From the NCBI RefSeq assembly GCF_000021965.1, contig NC_011832.1, forward strand, positions 806,001 to 870,000: a stretch of 64,000 nt of DNA, given 5' to 3'. Positions within the stretch are counted from its first letter, which is position 1, and every line of letters begins with the position of its first letter. The stretch is from Methanosphaerula palustris E1-9c. GTDB taxonomy: Archaea; Halobacteriota; Methanomicrobia; Methanomicrobiales; Methanospirillaceae. The notes under the pieces were generated by a model, which saw only the letters and a program-made list of their open reading frames with translations, ran no database searches and was not told the DNA's origin. Positions 35,416-44,635 of this stretch are shown piece after piece. A program made the position numbers and the translations under genes.

Positions 35416-35678
35416 AGGTTCAGGATCACCTTCACTTTCACTGCAATGATGATCCCAAAGAGCATGATACCTATCGCGACGAGATACCTGTTTTTTTGGA
35501 CTGATGGGGGCGTACTGAACTTCATGCTCGTCAGCTCAACAGCGACAATCAATCCAATCAACCAGAGAACAAAAAAGAACTCGAGGTTTATCGTTCCGGA
35601 GAGGATCATGAAGAAGGCGATAAGCAGAGTCCATATCGTCAGAGCGACAATTGCCATTTTCTTCCTTACAGATCCCAT
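35412..35678 (-). CDS. Small three-helix membrane protein
   Basis: 88 residues with three hydrophobic helices (IVALTIWTLLIAFFMILSGT, FFFVLWLIGLIVAVELTSM, YLVAIGIMLFGIIIAVKVKV). It overlaps the DUF4129 gene by four bases and seems to head the MoxR operon. No family was recognised. Confidence 0.7.
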   Translation of the reverse strand: MGSVRKKMAIVALTIWTLLIAFFMILSGTINLEFFFVLWLIGLIVAVELTSMKFSTPPSVQKNRYLVAIGIMLFGIIIAVKVKVILNL

Positions 35679-36046
35679 GAGGACGCCATCCTTCCGAAAT
35701 TGATAGATTCGAATGCTATCGTTTTGTTGCTTACGACAAGGTACTATTTTAGTGTATTGTTATTGATGGGCAGAACTCTCTCCGAGGTGTACATCCCGAA
35801 GCGATCCTGATGGAGTGCTATGCCATGGGGCCCTCGCTTCCCTCTTCAGTGCGGAACTGAACCGATTTTGGTCACCTGTATTGATGGATAGAAGAAGACC
35901 CTGATGGCCTTAATGCAGGTCTGACAGATTGTTTAGAGAAAGTGAGGTGTTTTGAAAGATCCTGATGCCTTTTACCTGAGGAATCATAACTGGTTTTATT
36001 TGAATTCCTGGGATAACAATCTCATCCGGTCCTCAAAGAAATTTAA
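35679..36046. other. Non-coding gap inside the leftward membrane-protein group
   Basis: No gene recognised in 368 bases between the DUF1616 gene and the 88-residue protein gene. It is long enough to hold a promoter for the MoxR operon (AT-rich at about 35695-35765) and the end of the DUF1616 transcript. Confidence 0.4.
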
Positions 36047-37036
36047 TTATTGTGGCGGCCAGATCGTGACCCAGAGATGCAGGTTATGGATACTCTGGGT
36101 GATCCTGTCCAGCCCTTCTACGGTATCATCCGGGAGAGACTCATTGAACAGGAGAAATTCAACTTGGTTATATCCATCTTTTTCAGGTGAGATATTATAC
36201 GGTAGGATACGTGTTTCGTTATGGGAAACTGAAACATTAAACCGATCGAGACGGTCCATCGCCACCAGAGTTGATCGATTCGTTGATTCATTGAGCGTCA
36301 TATTCACGAGATATGTCTCTACCGTATAGGTGATTGGACGGTATTCGTGATTGGTGATGCCGATAAAGAGGGATGTGTTCTCTCCGACCGTCAGATCTTT
36401 GGGGTAATCAGCGATCTTCTGATCGTCTCCGAGAATAAAAAAACCTGTGAACTTCTCTCCTTCTTTTGGGAGAGCAACCGCAAAGATCACGGTAACCACT
36501 GCGGCGACAACTGCAATGACGAGGATTATGGAGATGACCCGGTCGATGCGGGAGTTCTCGCCTTCTATAAAAAGATCCGCTGATAATTTTTGTCGAAGTG
36601 CACCGAGCGGAAGGGTCAGACGCTCCTCCTGCGGTAGTTTGGCCCTCCGGTAATGAGCTATCAGACAGAGGCAGATGGTGAGAAGGCTGATACAGATCAT
36701 CATGGGGGTGAGGTGAATGCCCCAGGGGGTATAACTCAGCCCCAGGCCGAGAAGTGGTATGATTGCTATGGATATGCCAAAGGAGAGAATGATGCGTATG
36801 ATCCCGTCAAGATCCCTGGCACCTGGAAAGAGGCTGGCGATCAGGATATATCCTGGGATGAAGAGGACCATCGGCAGGCTGAAGATGACCCGAACGAACG
36901 ATTCGTTTAAGTAAGGGAGGTATAATGCGAGGAGCGTCCCTGCCAACCAGAGTTCGCAGATCACGAGATCGGCGGTCTCTCTCGTGGTGACAAATGCCTC
37001 GATAATCGTATCGTAAGGGTTTTGCATCCGCGCCAT
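36047..37036 (-). CDS. DUF1616 family membrane protein
   Basis: 329 residues. The first half has five membrane helices (CELWLAGTLLALYLPYL, VIFSLPMVLFIPGYILIA, IIRIILSFGISIAIIPLLGL, PMMICISLLTICLCLIA, RVISIILVIAVVAAVVTVIF) with the DUF1616 motif PMVLFIPGYILIASLFPG. The second half is an extracellular beta domain (NTSLFIGITNHEYRPITYTV) with several Asn-x-Ser/Thr sites, which archaea can N-glycosylate. The family is often found in archaeal S-layer and glycosylation loci. ATG 37036 or 37027 may be used. Confidence 0.85.
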   Translation of the reverse strand: MARMQNPYDTIIEAFVTTRETADLVICELWLAGTLLALYLPYLNESFVRVIFSLPMVLFIPGYILIASLFPGARDLDGIIRIILSFGISIAIIPLLGLGLSYTPWGIHLTPMMICISLLTICLCLIAHYRRAKLPQEERLTLPLGALRQKLSADLFIEGENSRIDRVISIILVIAVVAAVVTVIFAVALPKEGEKFTGFFILGDDQKIADYPKDLTVGENTSLFIGITNHEYRPITYTVETYLVNMTLNESTNRSTLVAMDRLDRFNVSVSHNETRILPYNISPEKDGYNQVEFLLFNESLPDDTVEGLDRITQSIHNLHLWVTIWPPQ

Positions 37037-37109
37037 GTATCTGAATTGTGGTTTGATCTAATATATATGGCATGTCCCAGGGTCTGTGTCTTGACACATT
37101 TCCTGTTTT

Positions 37110-38591
37110 TTAAAAGAACCGGTACTTGGTATCAGGATCACGTAGTTTCTCTTCTGTACCATACAGGGGATGGTTGTTCTTATCCCCACGCCCGATACCC
37201 TTGTATACGAATCCCCGGGTTATGAAGGGATCCGGGTCAATAACATTCCTGCCATCCACAATCACCGGATGGTCCTGCCCACACAGGGCTTTGATCTCAT
37301 CCGGCTGGAGTGTGCTGTAGCGATCGTGGCCGGCGAAGATCACCACGGCATCCGCCCCGCTCACCACGGTTGTGAGATCCCGCTCCACCGGTCCCCCCGG
37401 GAAGGACACCACCCAGGGGTCGTGAACCGGGACCATCGCCCCGGCTTCCATCGCACTCTTCCAGAAGGGCTCTGCAGGTGTGTTCCGTGCATCATCTGAA
37501 TTGGAGATGAACGCCCAGCCGAGGAGTGCAATCCGGGATCCCTTCACAGTCTTTCCGATCCGTTCCAATCCCTGTCGGGTGAGCGTGAACATGTGCTGGG
37601 GCATAAAGTCATTGATATTCCGGGCCAGTACAAAGAGCGAATCTTTGCCTTTGGGATAATCGAGTTCTTTACCCATGACTCTGGCCCCTCGTTCAAGGTG
37701 ATAGGTATCCTTGGTGAGGCAGTGGCCTCCCACGCCGGCTCCCGGCCAGAGGATGGCCCGAGTAATCCCATCTCCTTTTAAGGAGGCGATCCCCTCCCGA
37801 ACATCATAGACATTGATCCCCATCGCCTCGCAGTAGAGTGCGAGTTCGTTCACTGCTGCGATCTGGAGATCCCGGAAGGTATTCTCTGCAGTCTTGGTCA
37901 CTTCTGCAGCCGATGCTGTCATCGGAATTGTCCGTCCGCTGGTTAGCACCGGGGAGTAGAGTTCCACAGCGCGTGTCGTACTGGCCTCGTCGATCCCACC
38001 GACGATTCGATCATGCTCCTGGATATTGCGGATCAGCCTGCCGACCATCACACGCTCAGGGGCATGGGCAAGAGCAAAATCCTGGCCGGCTCTCATCCCG
38101 GACTCTTCCTCCAGGATCTGTCGGGCGATGCCCGTGGTGGTTCCCGGGGTGATTGTCGACTCCAGGACGACGAGTGCACCTGGTGAGATGTATCGACCGA
38201 CCTGCCGCAATCCCTCGAAGAGGGCAGAGAAGTCAGGGATCAGATCCTTTGGATCGGCGAATGGGGTCTGGATCGAAAGCGTCACCGCGTCACAGTCCGC
38301 AATCTTCGAAAAATCCGGGGTGCAGATAAACTTCTTTTTTGTCACGACCTCGTGGAGTAACTCGGGCAGGGCCGGTTCTTCGCCTTTTAGTGGACTCTCT
38401 CCACGGTTCAGCATCTCGATCTTGTACCCGGAAGATGGAGACGCCCGCTGGAATCCATAGACCTGCGTGAACGCTTCCGAGGCGGCGAAGAGGACTGCAG
38501 CTGGAATACCGACATATCCCATCCCAACAACTCCGACAGTGTGGATGGGTCCCCGTTGGGCGAGAGAAGAGGATAGGAGTGCATTCATCAT
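37110..38591 (-). CDS. UDP-sugar 6-dehydrogenase (WbpA/WecC type)
   Basis: 493-residue NAD-dependent dehydrogenase that oxidises C6 of a UDP-HexNAc to the uronic acid. The Rossmann motif is VGVVGMGYVGIPAAVLF, with TPFADPKDLIPDF, ALAHAPERVMVGR, TAENTFRDLQIAAVNELALY, the catalytic cysteine in GVGGHCLTKDTY and the C-terminal domain IALLGWAFISNSDDARNTPA. ggaggt precedes a pair of ATGs (38591 and 38588). The last 30 residues extend a little beyond the usual end. It lies nine bases downstream of the Gfo/Idh/MocA gene, so both act in one pathway. Confidence 0.92.
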   Translation of the reverse strand: MMNALLSSSLAQRGPIHTVGVVGMGYVGIPAAVLFAASEAFTQVYGFQRASPSSGYKIEMLNRGESPLKGEEPALPELLHEVVTKKKFICTPDFSKIADCDAVTLSIQTPFADPKDLIPDFSALFEGLRQVGRYISPGALVVLESTITPGTTTGIARQILEEESGMRAGQDFALAHAPERVMVGRLIRNIQEHDRIVGGIDEASTTRAVELYSPVLTSGRTIPMTASAAEVTKTAENTFRDLQIAAVNELALYCEAMGINVYDVREGIASLKGDGITRAILWPGAGVGGHCLTKDTYHLERGARVMGKELDYPKGKDSLFVLARNINDFMPQHMFTLTRQGLERIGKTVKGSRIALLGWAFISNSDDARNTPAEPFWKSAMEAGAMVPVHDPWVVSFPGGPVERDLTTVVSGADAVVIFAGHDRYSTLQPDEIKALCGQDHPVIVDGRNVIDPDPFITRGFVYKGIGRGDKNNHPLYGTEEKLRDPDTKYRFF

Positions 38592-38600
38592 AAGAACCTC

Positions 38601-39512
38601 CTATCCCGTTAAATTCTGTGATATCTTCTCTGCCACCTGCAGATCGAGCAAGGCCTGTTCAGGGGTGACCACGAACGGTTTCTTCGCAGATGCGCAGGTG
38701 AGAAAGGTGATCAGTTCTCGTCGTAATGGCTCCTGTTTGGGGACCAGCACCTTCTCAATGATGTTCTCCTGCATATAGCGATCATTGTCGATATTGTACT
38801 GTCCTGGTTTTCGGTACACTGCGATCTCCTGGCTCATGTAATCACCCTCGATCGTGCAGTCCTCCTCTTCGATATAGATCGAACGGATCTTCTTGGATGC
38901 CTTCCTGCTTGCAGACATGTAGATGGTCGTCCCGTTCATCTTGCAGAGTGCGCCACAGGCATCCACCGTCCCGGAGCTCTGTAACCGGTAATTCCCGTTG
39001 TTGAAGAGGTTGAAGACGACATCAATATCATGGATCATCAGATCCTCGACGACCGAGGTTCCCGATATCCGTGCCGATGCAGGGTTATGCCGGTTCGTTT
39101 CAATGTACAGGGGTTTCTTGACAATCCGGCGGAGTTCATCAACAATCGGGTTAAAGCGTTCGATATGACCGACCCCCACCGTCAGGTCCCTGGGGATCAG
39201 GGGAAGCAGTTTCTTTGCAAGAGTAGCAGAACTGCAGATCGGTTTCTCAATTAAAGCATGGACCCCTGCCGCAAAGACAGCAGTTGCTACGTCATGATGA
39301 TACTGGGTCGGGACACAGATACTGACGGCGTCGACCTGATCCAGGAGTTTTTCGACCGTTGGGCAGATCCTTCCCCCATTTGAGTGTGCAACCTCTTCTG
39401 CGGCTTTGGTGTTCAGGTCGGTCACCCAGAGTGAATCGACCTGTTTGAGTTCTGAGTACAGGCGGGCGTGATTTCTTCCCATCACTCCAACGCCAATGAC
39501 ACCAACATTCAT
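38601..39512 (-). CDS. Gfo/Idh/MocA-family oxidoreductase (WbpB-like)
   Basis: 303 residues with the N-terminal dinucleotide motif VGVIGVGVMGRNHARLYSEL, then VSICVPTQYHHDVATAV and the conserved ALIEKPICSS (EKP motif). The region GHIERFNPIVDELRRIV follows, and EDLMIHDIDVVF carries the catalytic-region Asp/His. In WbpB-type pathways this enzyme oxidises C3 of a UDP-GlcNAc uronate ahead of transamination by a DegT enzyme. The neighbouring dehydrogenase and the aminotransferase/acetyltransferase pair at 25-27 kb support this. Substrate is inferred. Confidence 0.88.
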   Translation of the reverse strand: MNVGVIGVGVMGRNHARLYSELKQVDSLWVTDLNTKAAEEVAHSNGGRICPTVEKLLDQVDAVSICVPTQYHHDVATAVFAAGVHALIEKPICSSATLAKKLLPLIPRDLTVGVGHIERFNPIVDELRRIVKKPLYIETNRHNPASARISGTSVVEDLMIHDIDVVFNLFNNGNYRLQSSGTVDACGALCKMNGTTIYMSASRKASKKIRSIYIEEEDCTIEGDYMSQEIAVYRKPGQYNIDNDRYMQENIIEKVLVPKQEPLRRELITFLTCASAKKPFVVTPEQALLDLQVAEKISQNLTG

Positions 39513-39984
39513 TCAAGTCACCCCTTTGAATATTTCACAGAATGTCACTGCATATCTATTGTTATCAATACCGATCAACCACCGGAAAATAGTTTTTTCT
39601 CTCATGGAAACGCCTCACGTCTGTGGCTGGTAATGGAGCCAATCTATTTATAACTAACCATTACCAATTCAATTTTATTTACCGTCCAATCAAACCAATC
39701 CCTGAGTTCACGATCTGGGAACGAGTATACGCTCATTGTGGAGGTGAAGACGTGAATTGGGTTTGGGATCTCGTGAAGAGTTTATAATCTGGTACGACGA
39801 TTGACCGTCAGGTCGTCTATTTTTTTGGGCCGTACCCTGATCGATCTTTTCTTGAAAGTGTTTAAATATTAATACGTATATTTCCCTCCATTCTTTGAGC
39901 CGTATTGAGGTCCCCACTATTCCGAGAAAAAAAGGATCATATGATCTCTCTGGAGACCTTGGCGGTTGCGGGTGGTGGTGTCGT
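39513..39984. other. Divergent gap with the repeated promoter element
   Basis: No gene recognised here; the leftward frame at 39708-40127 crosses the GT2 gene and is a shadow. The region contains the 30-base element at 39861-39890 that recurs at 49587. The GT2 reading frame stays open back to a TTG at 39895, but the protein homology begins later. Confidence 0.5.
39861..39890 (+). repeat. 30-bp promoter-type element, copy A
   Basis: Identical over 30 bases to 49587-49616 (tttaaatattaatacgtata then tttccctcca). It includes a TATA-like tttaaata and an imperfect inverted repeat (aaatat ... atattt around the palindrome tacgta). It lies ahead of a GT2 gene. The shared position suggests a common promoter or operator. 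Confidence 0.8.
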
Positions 39985-41040
39985 ATGGATATGGAAAGAA
40001 TACCGATTCGTGCTGAAGTTGCGGGGACTGCTGCATATACAGGGACTTTTGTGCCCAACGCACTCCCCAAGTATGAGGAACCCACATATCGAGGAAAACG
40101 GATTGCAGTCGTTGTTCCTGCGTACAACGAGGAGTTACTGATTGGCGAAACACTTGGAAAAATTCCTGATTTTGTTGCCCGGGTATATGCCGTGAACGAT
40201 TGTTCAACCGATCAGACCCAGAAGATCCTTGATTCATTCGCTTTACACGATAAATCCCTCATTCCACTACGGCATGATGTGAATAAAGGGGTTGGTGCTG
40301 CGATCGTCACAGGATATAAAAAAGCATTGGAGGACGGGATGGACATTGTCGCAGTGATGGCAGGAGATGACCAGATGGATCCATCATTTCTGCCAGATCT
40401 CCTTGATCCCATTGTCGATAACAAATGTGATTACACCATGGGCAACCGGTTGATCAGCACCCCCTACCAGAAAGGGATGAGTTTCTGGCGATTTTTTGGC
40501 AACAGCACCCTCACCATGCTCACCAAGATCGCTTCCGGCTACTGGCAGATGATGGATCCCCAGAACGGGTACACCGCGATCTCCAGACGCTCGCTCGAAC
40601 AGATCAACCTCGATGATGTCTACCCTCGTTATGGATACTGTAACGACCTGCTTGTCAAACTCAATGTCAATGGTTTCCGGGTCATCAATGTCCCGCATCC
40701 GGCACGGTACGGTCTGGAGAAATCGGGGATCAACTACAGCACATATATTCTGAAGGTTTCAAGACTGCTGCTCTGTGACTTTCTCTGGCGGTTAAAGATG
40801 AAGTACCTTGTGCTGAGTTTCCACCCGCTGGTCTTCTTCTATGGGGCAGGAACTTTATTTTTAACCATCAGTGTAATTGGAGGCCTGTATTCGTTTTATT
40901 ATAAATTTATCCAGCATCAACCGATCTTTATTCCTCTGGTGTTGTCTCTCATCATCTTTGGAATAGGGTTACAGGCGCTCTTCTTTGCGATGTTTTTCGA
41001 TATGCAACAGGAGATGGAGGAGAACCGGTGGTATACATAA
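39985..41040 (+). CDS. Family 2 glycosyltransferase with C-terminal membrane helices
   Basis: About 351 residues. The GT-A domain shows IAVVVPAYNEELLIGETLGK, VYAVNDCSTDQTQKILDSF, VAVMAGDDQMDPSFLP (DxD-type region) and a YTAISRRSLEQI acceptor segment. Two membrane helices close the protein (HPLVFFYGAGTLFLTISVIG; IPLVLSLIIFGIGLQALFF). This layout fits dolichol- or undecaprenyl-phosphate sugar transferases. ATG 39985 is preferred on homology; the frame is open to a TTG at 39895. It is followed by a T-rich run near 41102. Confidence 0.88.
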   Translation: MDMERIPIRAEVAGTAAYTGTFVPNALPKYEEPTYRGKRIAVVVPAYNEELLIGETLGKIPDFVARVYAVNDCSTDQTQKILDSFALHDKSLIPLRHDVNKGVGAAIVTGYKKALEDGMDIVAVMAGDDQMDPSFLPDLLDPIVDNKCDYTMGNRLISTPYQKGMSFWRFFGNSTLTMLTKIASGYWQMMDPQNGYTAISRRSLEQINLDDVYPRYGYCNDLLVKLNVNGFRVINVPHPARYGLEKSGINYSTYILKVSRLLLCDFLWRLKMKYLVLSFHPLVFFYGAGTLFLTISVIGGLYSFYYKFIQHQPIFIPLVLSLIIFGIGLQALFFAMFFDMQQEMEENRWYT

Positions 41041-41312
41041 TCCGATGGACTCATCGAGTCATGACTCGACCCTGAGATGATCCTCACGTGATCGGGTCAC
41101 CCTTTTTTTGCATCCTTGACAGGATGTTCAGAGATCCGTGATAGAAGAGAGGGTTTTGTTTGAGAATGAAATGGATGAATCTGGAGAGGTGAGTGGTAAT
41201 TATCGGTTGAGGAGATACCTGATTCTCCGGTTCATCCATATTTTGAGATGAACTCATGGGTGGTCTCTGTTAGTCTCAAAAAATATGATGATATCTTCCA
41301 ATTCAGGGTTTG

Positions 41313-42545
41313 TTATGTGGTGGCAGAGTATTGAAACGAGACATTCTGATAACTACCATTATTGTTCTTAAGATAATTATTCACCAGTGAAATTGATGGA
41401 CTCGGTTTACTCGCCTGGAATCCCTGGATATAATTTTCCATGACATTCCCGATAATATCACAGATCTTGGGGACATAGGGGTCGAGGTAGATTCCCGATC
41501 CACTGTTCATGCCTTTCGCAACATTCCCCTGAATCAGGATATTGGTCCGGTCCACAACCATGGCCTCATAGAGGATATTGATCATCGTATTGTTCACAAT
41601 CCTATCCACTTTCGGCCCCAGATTATCCGGATCGACGTTCATATTGGTTAAAACGATTCCACTCTTACAGTTGATCATCACATTATCGGTGATCTCTGCT
41701 GAACCATTCCCAAGGTCGACTCCCCGGGCACAGTTGTTCATGACATTTCCCCTGATGATATAGGGTCCTGTCGTCACCTTCTGGGCACTGACCGCCTGTT
41801 CTGTCGTGTTTTCGAAATAATTGTTCTCGACCGTGACACTCTGCACATATTCTGCCTCAGGCAGATTTGAGGTACATGTACCCGTTGCAACTCCCTGCCT
41901 TCCCCTGGTGACAAAGAAGTTGTCATGGACGTATATCCGATCGCTGTGGTCGGTGATACTGACCCCATATCCCAGTTCGGACTGGAAGACATTATCGAAG
42001 ATTGACTCCTCAATCGTGACATCAGTGCAGGTGTTCACGCGAATTGCTGCATACCCGATATTATGGAACTTTACATAGGATACATGGAAGTTCTGAAGAT
42101 TATATGCGTCAATCATCGCCGGGTCTGTCTCAATCCCGGGACCTTCAAAGACGATCCCGGTGATGGTCACGCCCTTCAACCTCGACGTGGATGAGCCACC
42201 AGCATTCAGGGTGAAGACATACTGTGTCGCTCTTTGACAGTCGAATACGGTACCCGACTCCCCGAACAGGGTTACCGATCTGTTGATACTGATGGGCCCA
42301 TCGATCCGGTACTGACCGGGAGGGAAGTAGATCGTCGAACCGGATGGGAGTTTCGTAAGGAGTGATTGAAGGGCGGCAGTATCGTCGGTGACACCATCCC
42401 CCTTCAGCCCTGATGACCTGACATTCGTGGCAATCTTAACGAGATCAGGTCGGGACGGAACGGCCCATGCCCGATAGGCCTGCTGCATCTGGGCAAGGCG
42501 GGCATTCCCCTGAGTATACGCGGTATTCGCATACGCTGTTGCCTC
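41313..42545 (-). repeat. 1.2-kb beta-helix homology block, copy 3 (inverted)
   Basis: Inverted relative to copies 1, 2 and 4. With copy 4 it brackets the flippase-to-FemAB module, and with copies 1 and 2 it brackets the segment of nucleotide-sugar and MoxR genes. Confidence 0.85.
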
Positions 42546-42725
42546 AACCGGATTTGTAACAACAGGTGCACTTGTTGTTCCCGATATCGTCGGTTCGCTG
42601 ACAGTTGCTTGTTGATCGGACGCTGACTGATTGCTTTCAATAGTTACTGGAATAGCAGAAGAACTCGTAACTAGCAGGACGAACACCGCAACCACAATTA
42701 TCAAAGATTTGATATATCCATTCAT
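41313..42725 (-). CDS. Secreted beta-helix protein (paralog 3)
   Basis: 470 residues, on the opposite strand to the other three paralogs. Signal peptide MNGYIKSLIIVVAVFVLLVT, a short Ser/Thr-rich region, then the shared beta-helix (RSSGLKGDGVTDDTAALQSL, IYFPPGQYRIDGP, VTITGIVFEGPGIETDPAM). It is closest to paralog 4, sharing for example IVLTNMNVDPDNLGPKVDRI. The C-terminus differs (YLKNNNGSYQNVSFQYSATT). The ATG at 42723-42725 follows ggtgaaggt and gives a good signal peptide; the longer frame back to 42782 is not needed. Confidence 0.85.
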   Translation of the reverse strand: MNGYIKSLIIVVAVFVLLVTSSSAIPVTIESNQSASDQQATVSEPTISGTTSAPVVTNPVEATAYANTAYTQGNARLAQMQQAYRAWAVPSRPDLVKIATNVRSSGLKGDGVTDDTAALQSLLTKLPSGSTIYFPPGQYRIDGPISINRSVTLFGESGTVFDCQRATQYVFTLNAGGSSTSRLKGVTITGIVFEGPGIETDPAMIDAYNLQNFHVSYVKFHNIGYAAIRVNTCTDVTIEESIFDNVFQSELGYGVSITDHSDRIYVHDNFFVTRGRQGVATGTCTSNLPEAEYVQSVTVENNYFENTTEQAVSAQKVTTGPYIIRGNVMNNCARGVDLGNGSAEITDNVMINCKSGIVLTNMNVDPDNLGPKVDRIVNNTMINILYEAMVVDRTNILIQGNVAKGMNSGSGIYLDPYVPKICDIIGNVMENYIQGFQASKPSPSISLVNNYLKNNNGSYQNVSFQYSATT

Positions 42726-43066
42726 AACAATTACCTTCACCACCTCACTATGCGCAATTGTATTTATTATTATCCAAAACACTGCTGTGTTTCTTAAATT
42801 ATGAAGGTTTTTCGTTCAAGAAAATGGACGTCGCGGCGTTTTTACCATTCGGTTATGCCAAATAAAAGATGGTAGAGGCGGTTGCATGATGGTGCTTGCG
42901 AAAGCGTGACCTTCCTCTATCGGGATGGGAATCTGCAGCACTACAGCAGAAGAACTTAATATGTGGTGTGCTATTACCATCCAATTATTTCAGAGATTCT
43001 GTCATCTGATTCAGGAGAGAACTCCGGATTGTATATAGAGGGAAACCCGACCAGCGATCTGATTCC
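42726..43066. promoter_or_regulatory. Divergent promoter region, beta-helix 3 and flippase
   Basis: 341 bases with no gene recognised. The two flanking genes are divergent, so both promoters must lie here. AT-rich runs near 42770-42790 and 42955-42990 are candidates. No strong operator was seen. Confidence 0.4.
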
Positions 43067-44635
43067 ATGGCCCTAAACTCGCCCCCCAAAAAAGATACTA
43101 CCAACAGCCGTTTTGCCGCCCAACTCCCCCTGAACCTCGCGGCAAACATCGCCTACTTCCTAGTCAACGTTGTCATCGGGGTCCTCCTTGTACCATATTT
43201 CATCAGTACCCTCGGTGTTGCGGCCTATGGGCTCATCCCGCTGGCGACCTCGATCACCGGGTACGTGGCGATCGTGGTCCAGTCGCTCAACTCCGCCGTC
43301 ACCCGGTTTCTCACCGTCGACCTTCAACGGGATGACTTTGCGGCAGCGAATCGAACATTCAATACCGCCCTCTTCGGCCTCTCTGCGATCATTCTCCTGA
43401 TGGTTCCGGTCGTCCTCGTGGTAGCATGGTTTGTCCCGACGATCTTCAGCATCCCGGCCGGACAGGAGAACGACGCAGTCCTCCTCTTCCTTGGAGTATC
43501 GGCCGCTTTCATAATAAGGTCCTGGAGCGGGAACTTCACGGTTCAACTCTTCGCTTACAACCGCCTCGACCTTCAGAACCTTGTCAACCTCACTAATGTC
43601 CTTGTCCAGACCGGGTTTATCGTCCTCTTCTTCGTCCTCCTCGGTCCGAATCTCGCCTTCATCGGCGGGGCCTATCTGGCCGGAGCCATCATAGCATCTG
43701 GTGTTTCGATCGTCCTTGCCCGACGAGTCTCTCCAAATCTTTATGTCTCGATCCGCTCCTTTGATCGCAGAAGGGTTCGGGATCTCTGCGGGATGGGGTG
43801 GTGGTCGGTGGTCGACCAGATTGGTTCCCTTCTCTTTCTCCAGATCGACCTCATCGTCGTGAACCTTTTCTTTGGGGCGACATCTGCAGGGGAGTACGCG
43901 ATCGCCCTTCAGTGGGTGGTGCTCCTGCGGGCGATCTCAGGTGTGCTCGCCGGGGTGCTGACCCCGATGTTCCTCACCTATTATGCGAAGGGGGAGATCG
44001 AGACCCTGATCCGGGTCTCGAAGAGTGCCGTCAAACTGATGGGGCTCGCCATGGCACTCCCGATAGGACTGGTATGCGGTTTTGCTCCGCAACTCCTCAC
44101 GGTTTGGGTTGGTCCCGACCTGGTTTTCCTCGCTCCTCTCATGATCCTCCTGACGATGCATCTCGCTGTAAATCTTGCAGTACTCCCTCTCTTCTCGATA
44201 GAGGTTGCCTATAATCGGGTGCGGGTGCCGGGGATCGTAACCCTCTTTGGAGGAATCGGAAACTTCACCCTGGCGATCTCCCTCGCCCTGTTCACTGGTT
44301 GGGGGTACTATGGTGTTGCTGTTGCGGGTGCGATCGTGCTCACCCTGAAGAACACCCTCTTCACCCCCCTGTACTCGACCCGAATCCTCGGTGTTGGTGT
44401 TCACACCTTCACCCGATCGATGCTCCCCGGGATCGGCGCCGCCATCCTCCTCGGAGTTCTGGCTACTGTCCTGGGCACGCTCTTCTCCCTCACTGCTCTG
44501 ATCCCCCTCACCATCGCTGGCGGGTCCCTCGCTCTGGGATACCTTCTCCTCGTATGGAGGTTCGGACTGTCATCATTTGAACGCGGGTTGTTTGGATCTT
44601 ATCTCCCCGAGAACCTTCGGAGGTTTCTTCAATGA
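43067..44635 (+). CDS. Wzx-type polysaccharide flippase (MATE/MOP superfamily)
   Basis: 522 residues with 12-14 membrane helices (for example LNLAANIAYFLVNVVIGVLL, VLVVAWFVPTIFSI, LAFIGGAYLAGAIIASGVSI, IPLTIAGGSLALGYLLLVW). The early VPYFISTLGVAAYGLIPLATS and the LLFLQIDLIVVNLFFG segment match polysaccharide-export flippases that move lipid-linked oligosaccharides across the membrane. GC content is high compared with adjacent parts of the island. It overlaps the next gene by four bases (ATGA). Confidence 0.9.
   Translation: MALNSPPKKDTTNSRFAAQLPLNLAANIAYFLVNVVIGVLLVPYFISTLGVAAYGLIPLATSITGYVAIVVQSLNSAVTRFLTVDLQRDDFAAANRTFNTALFGLSAIILLMVPVVLVVAWFVPTIFSIPAGQENDAVLLFLGVSAAFIIRSWSGNFTVQLFAYNRLDLQNLVNLTNVLVQTGFIVLFFVLLGPNLAFIGGAYLAGAIIASGVSIVLARRVSPNLYVSIRSFDRRRVRDLCGMGWWSVVDQIGSLLFLQIDLIVVNLFFGATSAGEYAIALQWVVLLRAISGVLAGVLTPMFLTYYAKGEIETLIRVSKSAVKLMGLAMALPIGLVCGFAPQLLTVWVGPDLVFLAPLMILLTMHLAVNLAVLPLFSIEVAYNRVRVPGIVTLFGGIGNFTLAISLALFTGWGYYGVAVAGAIVLTLKNTLFTPLYSTRILGVGVHTFTRSMLPGIGAAILLGVLATVLGTLFSLTALIPLTIAGGSLALGYLLLVWRFGLSSFERGLFGSYLPENLRRFLQ

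Noticed and set aside
39955-39985. A ggcggt sequence resembling the enterobacterial JUMPstart/ops element near the GT2 start
   Set aside because: A six-base match in a GC-rich stretch is expected by chance, and the ops/RfaH system is bacterial.
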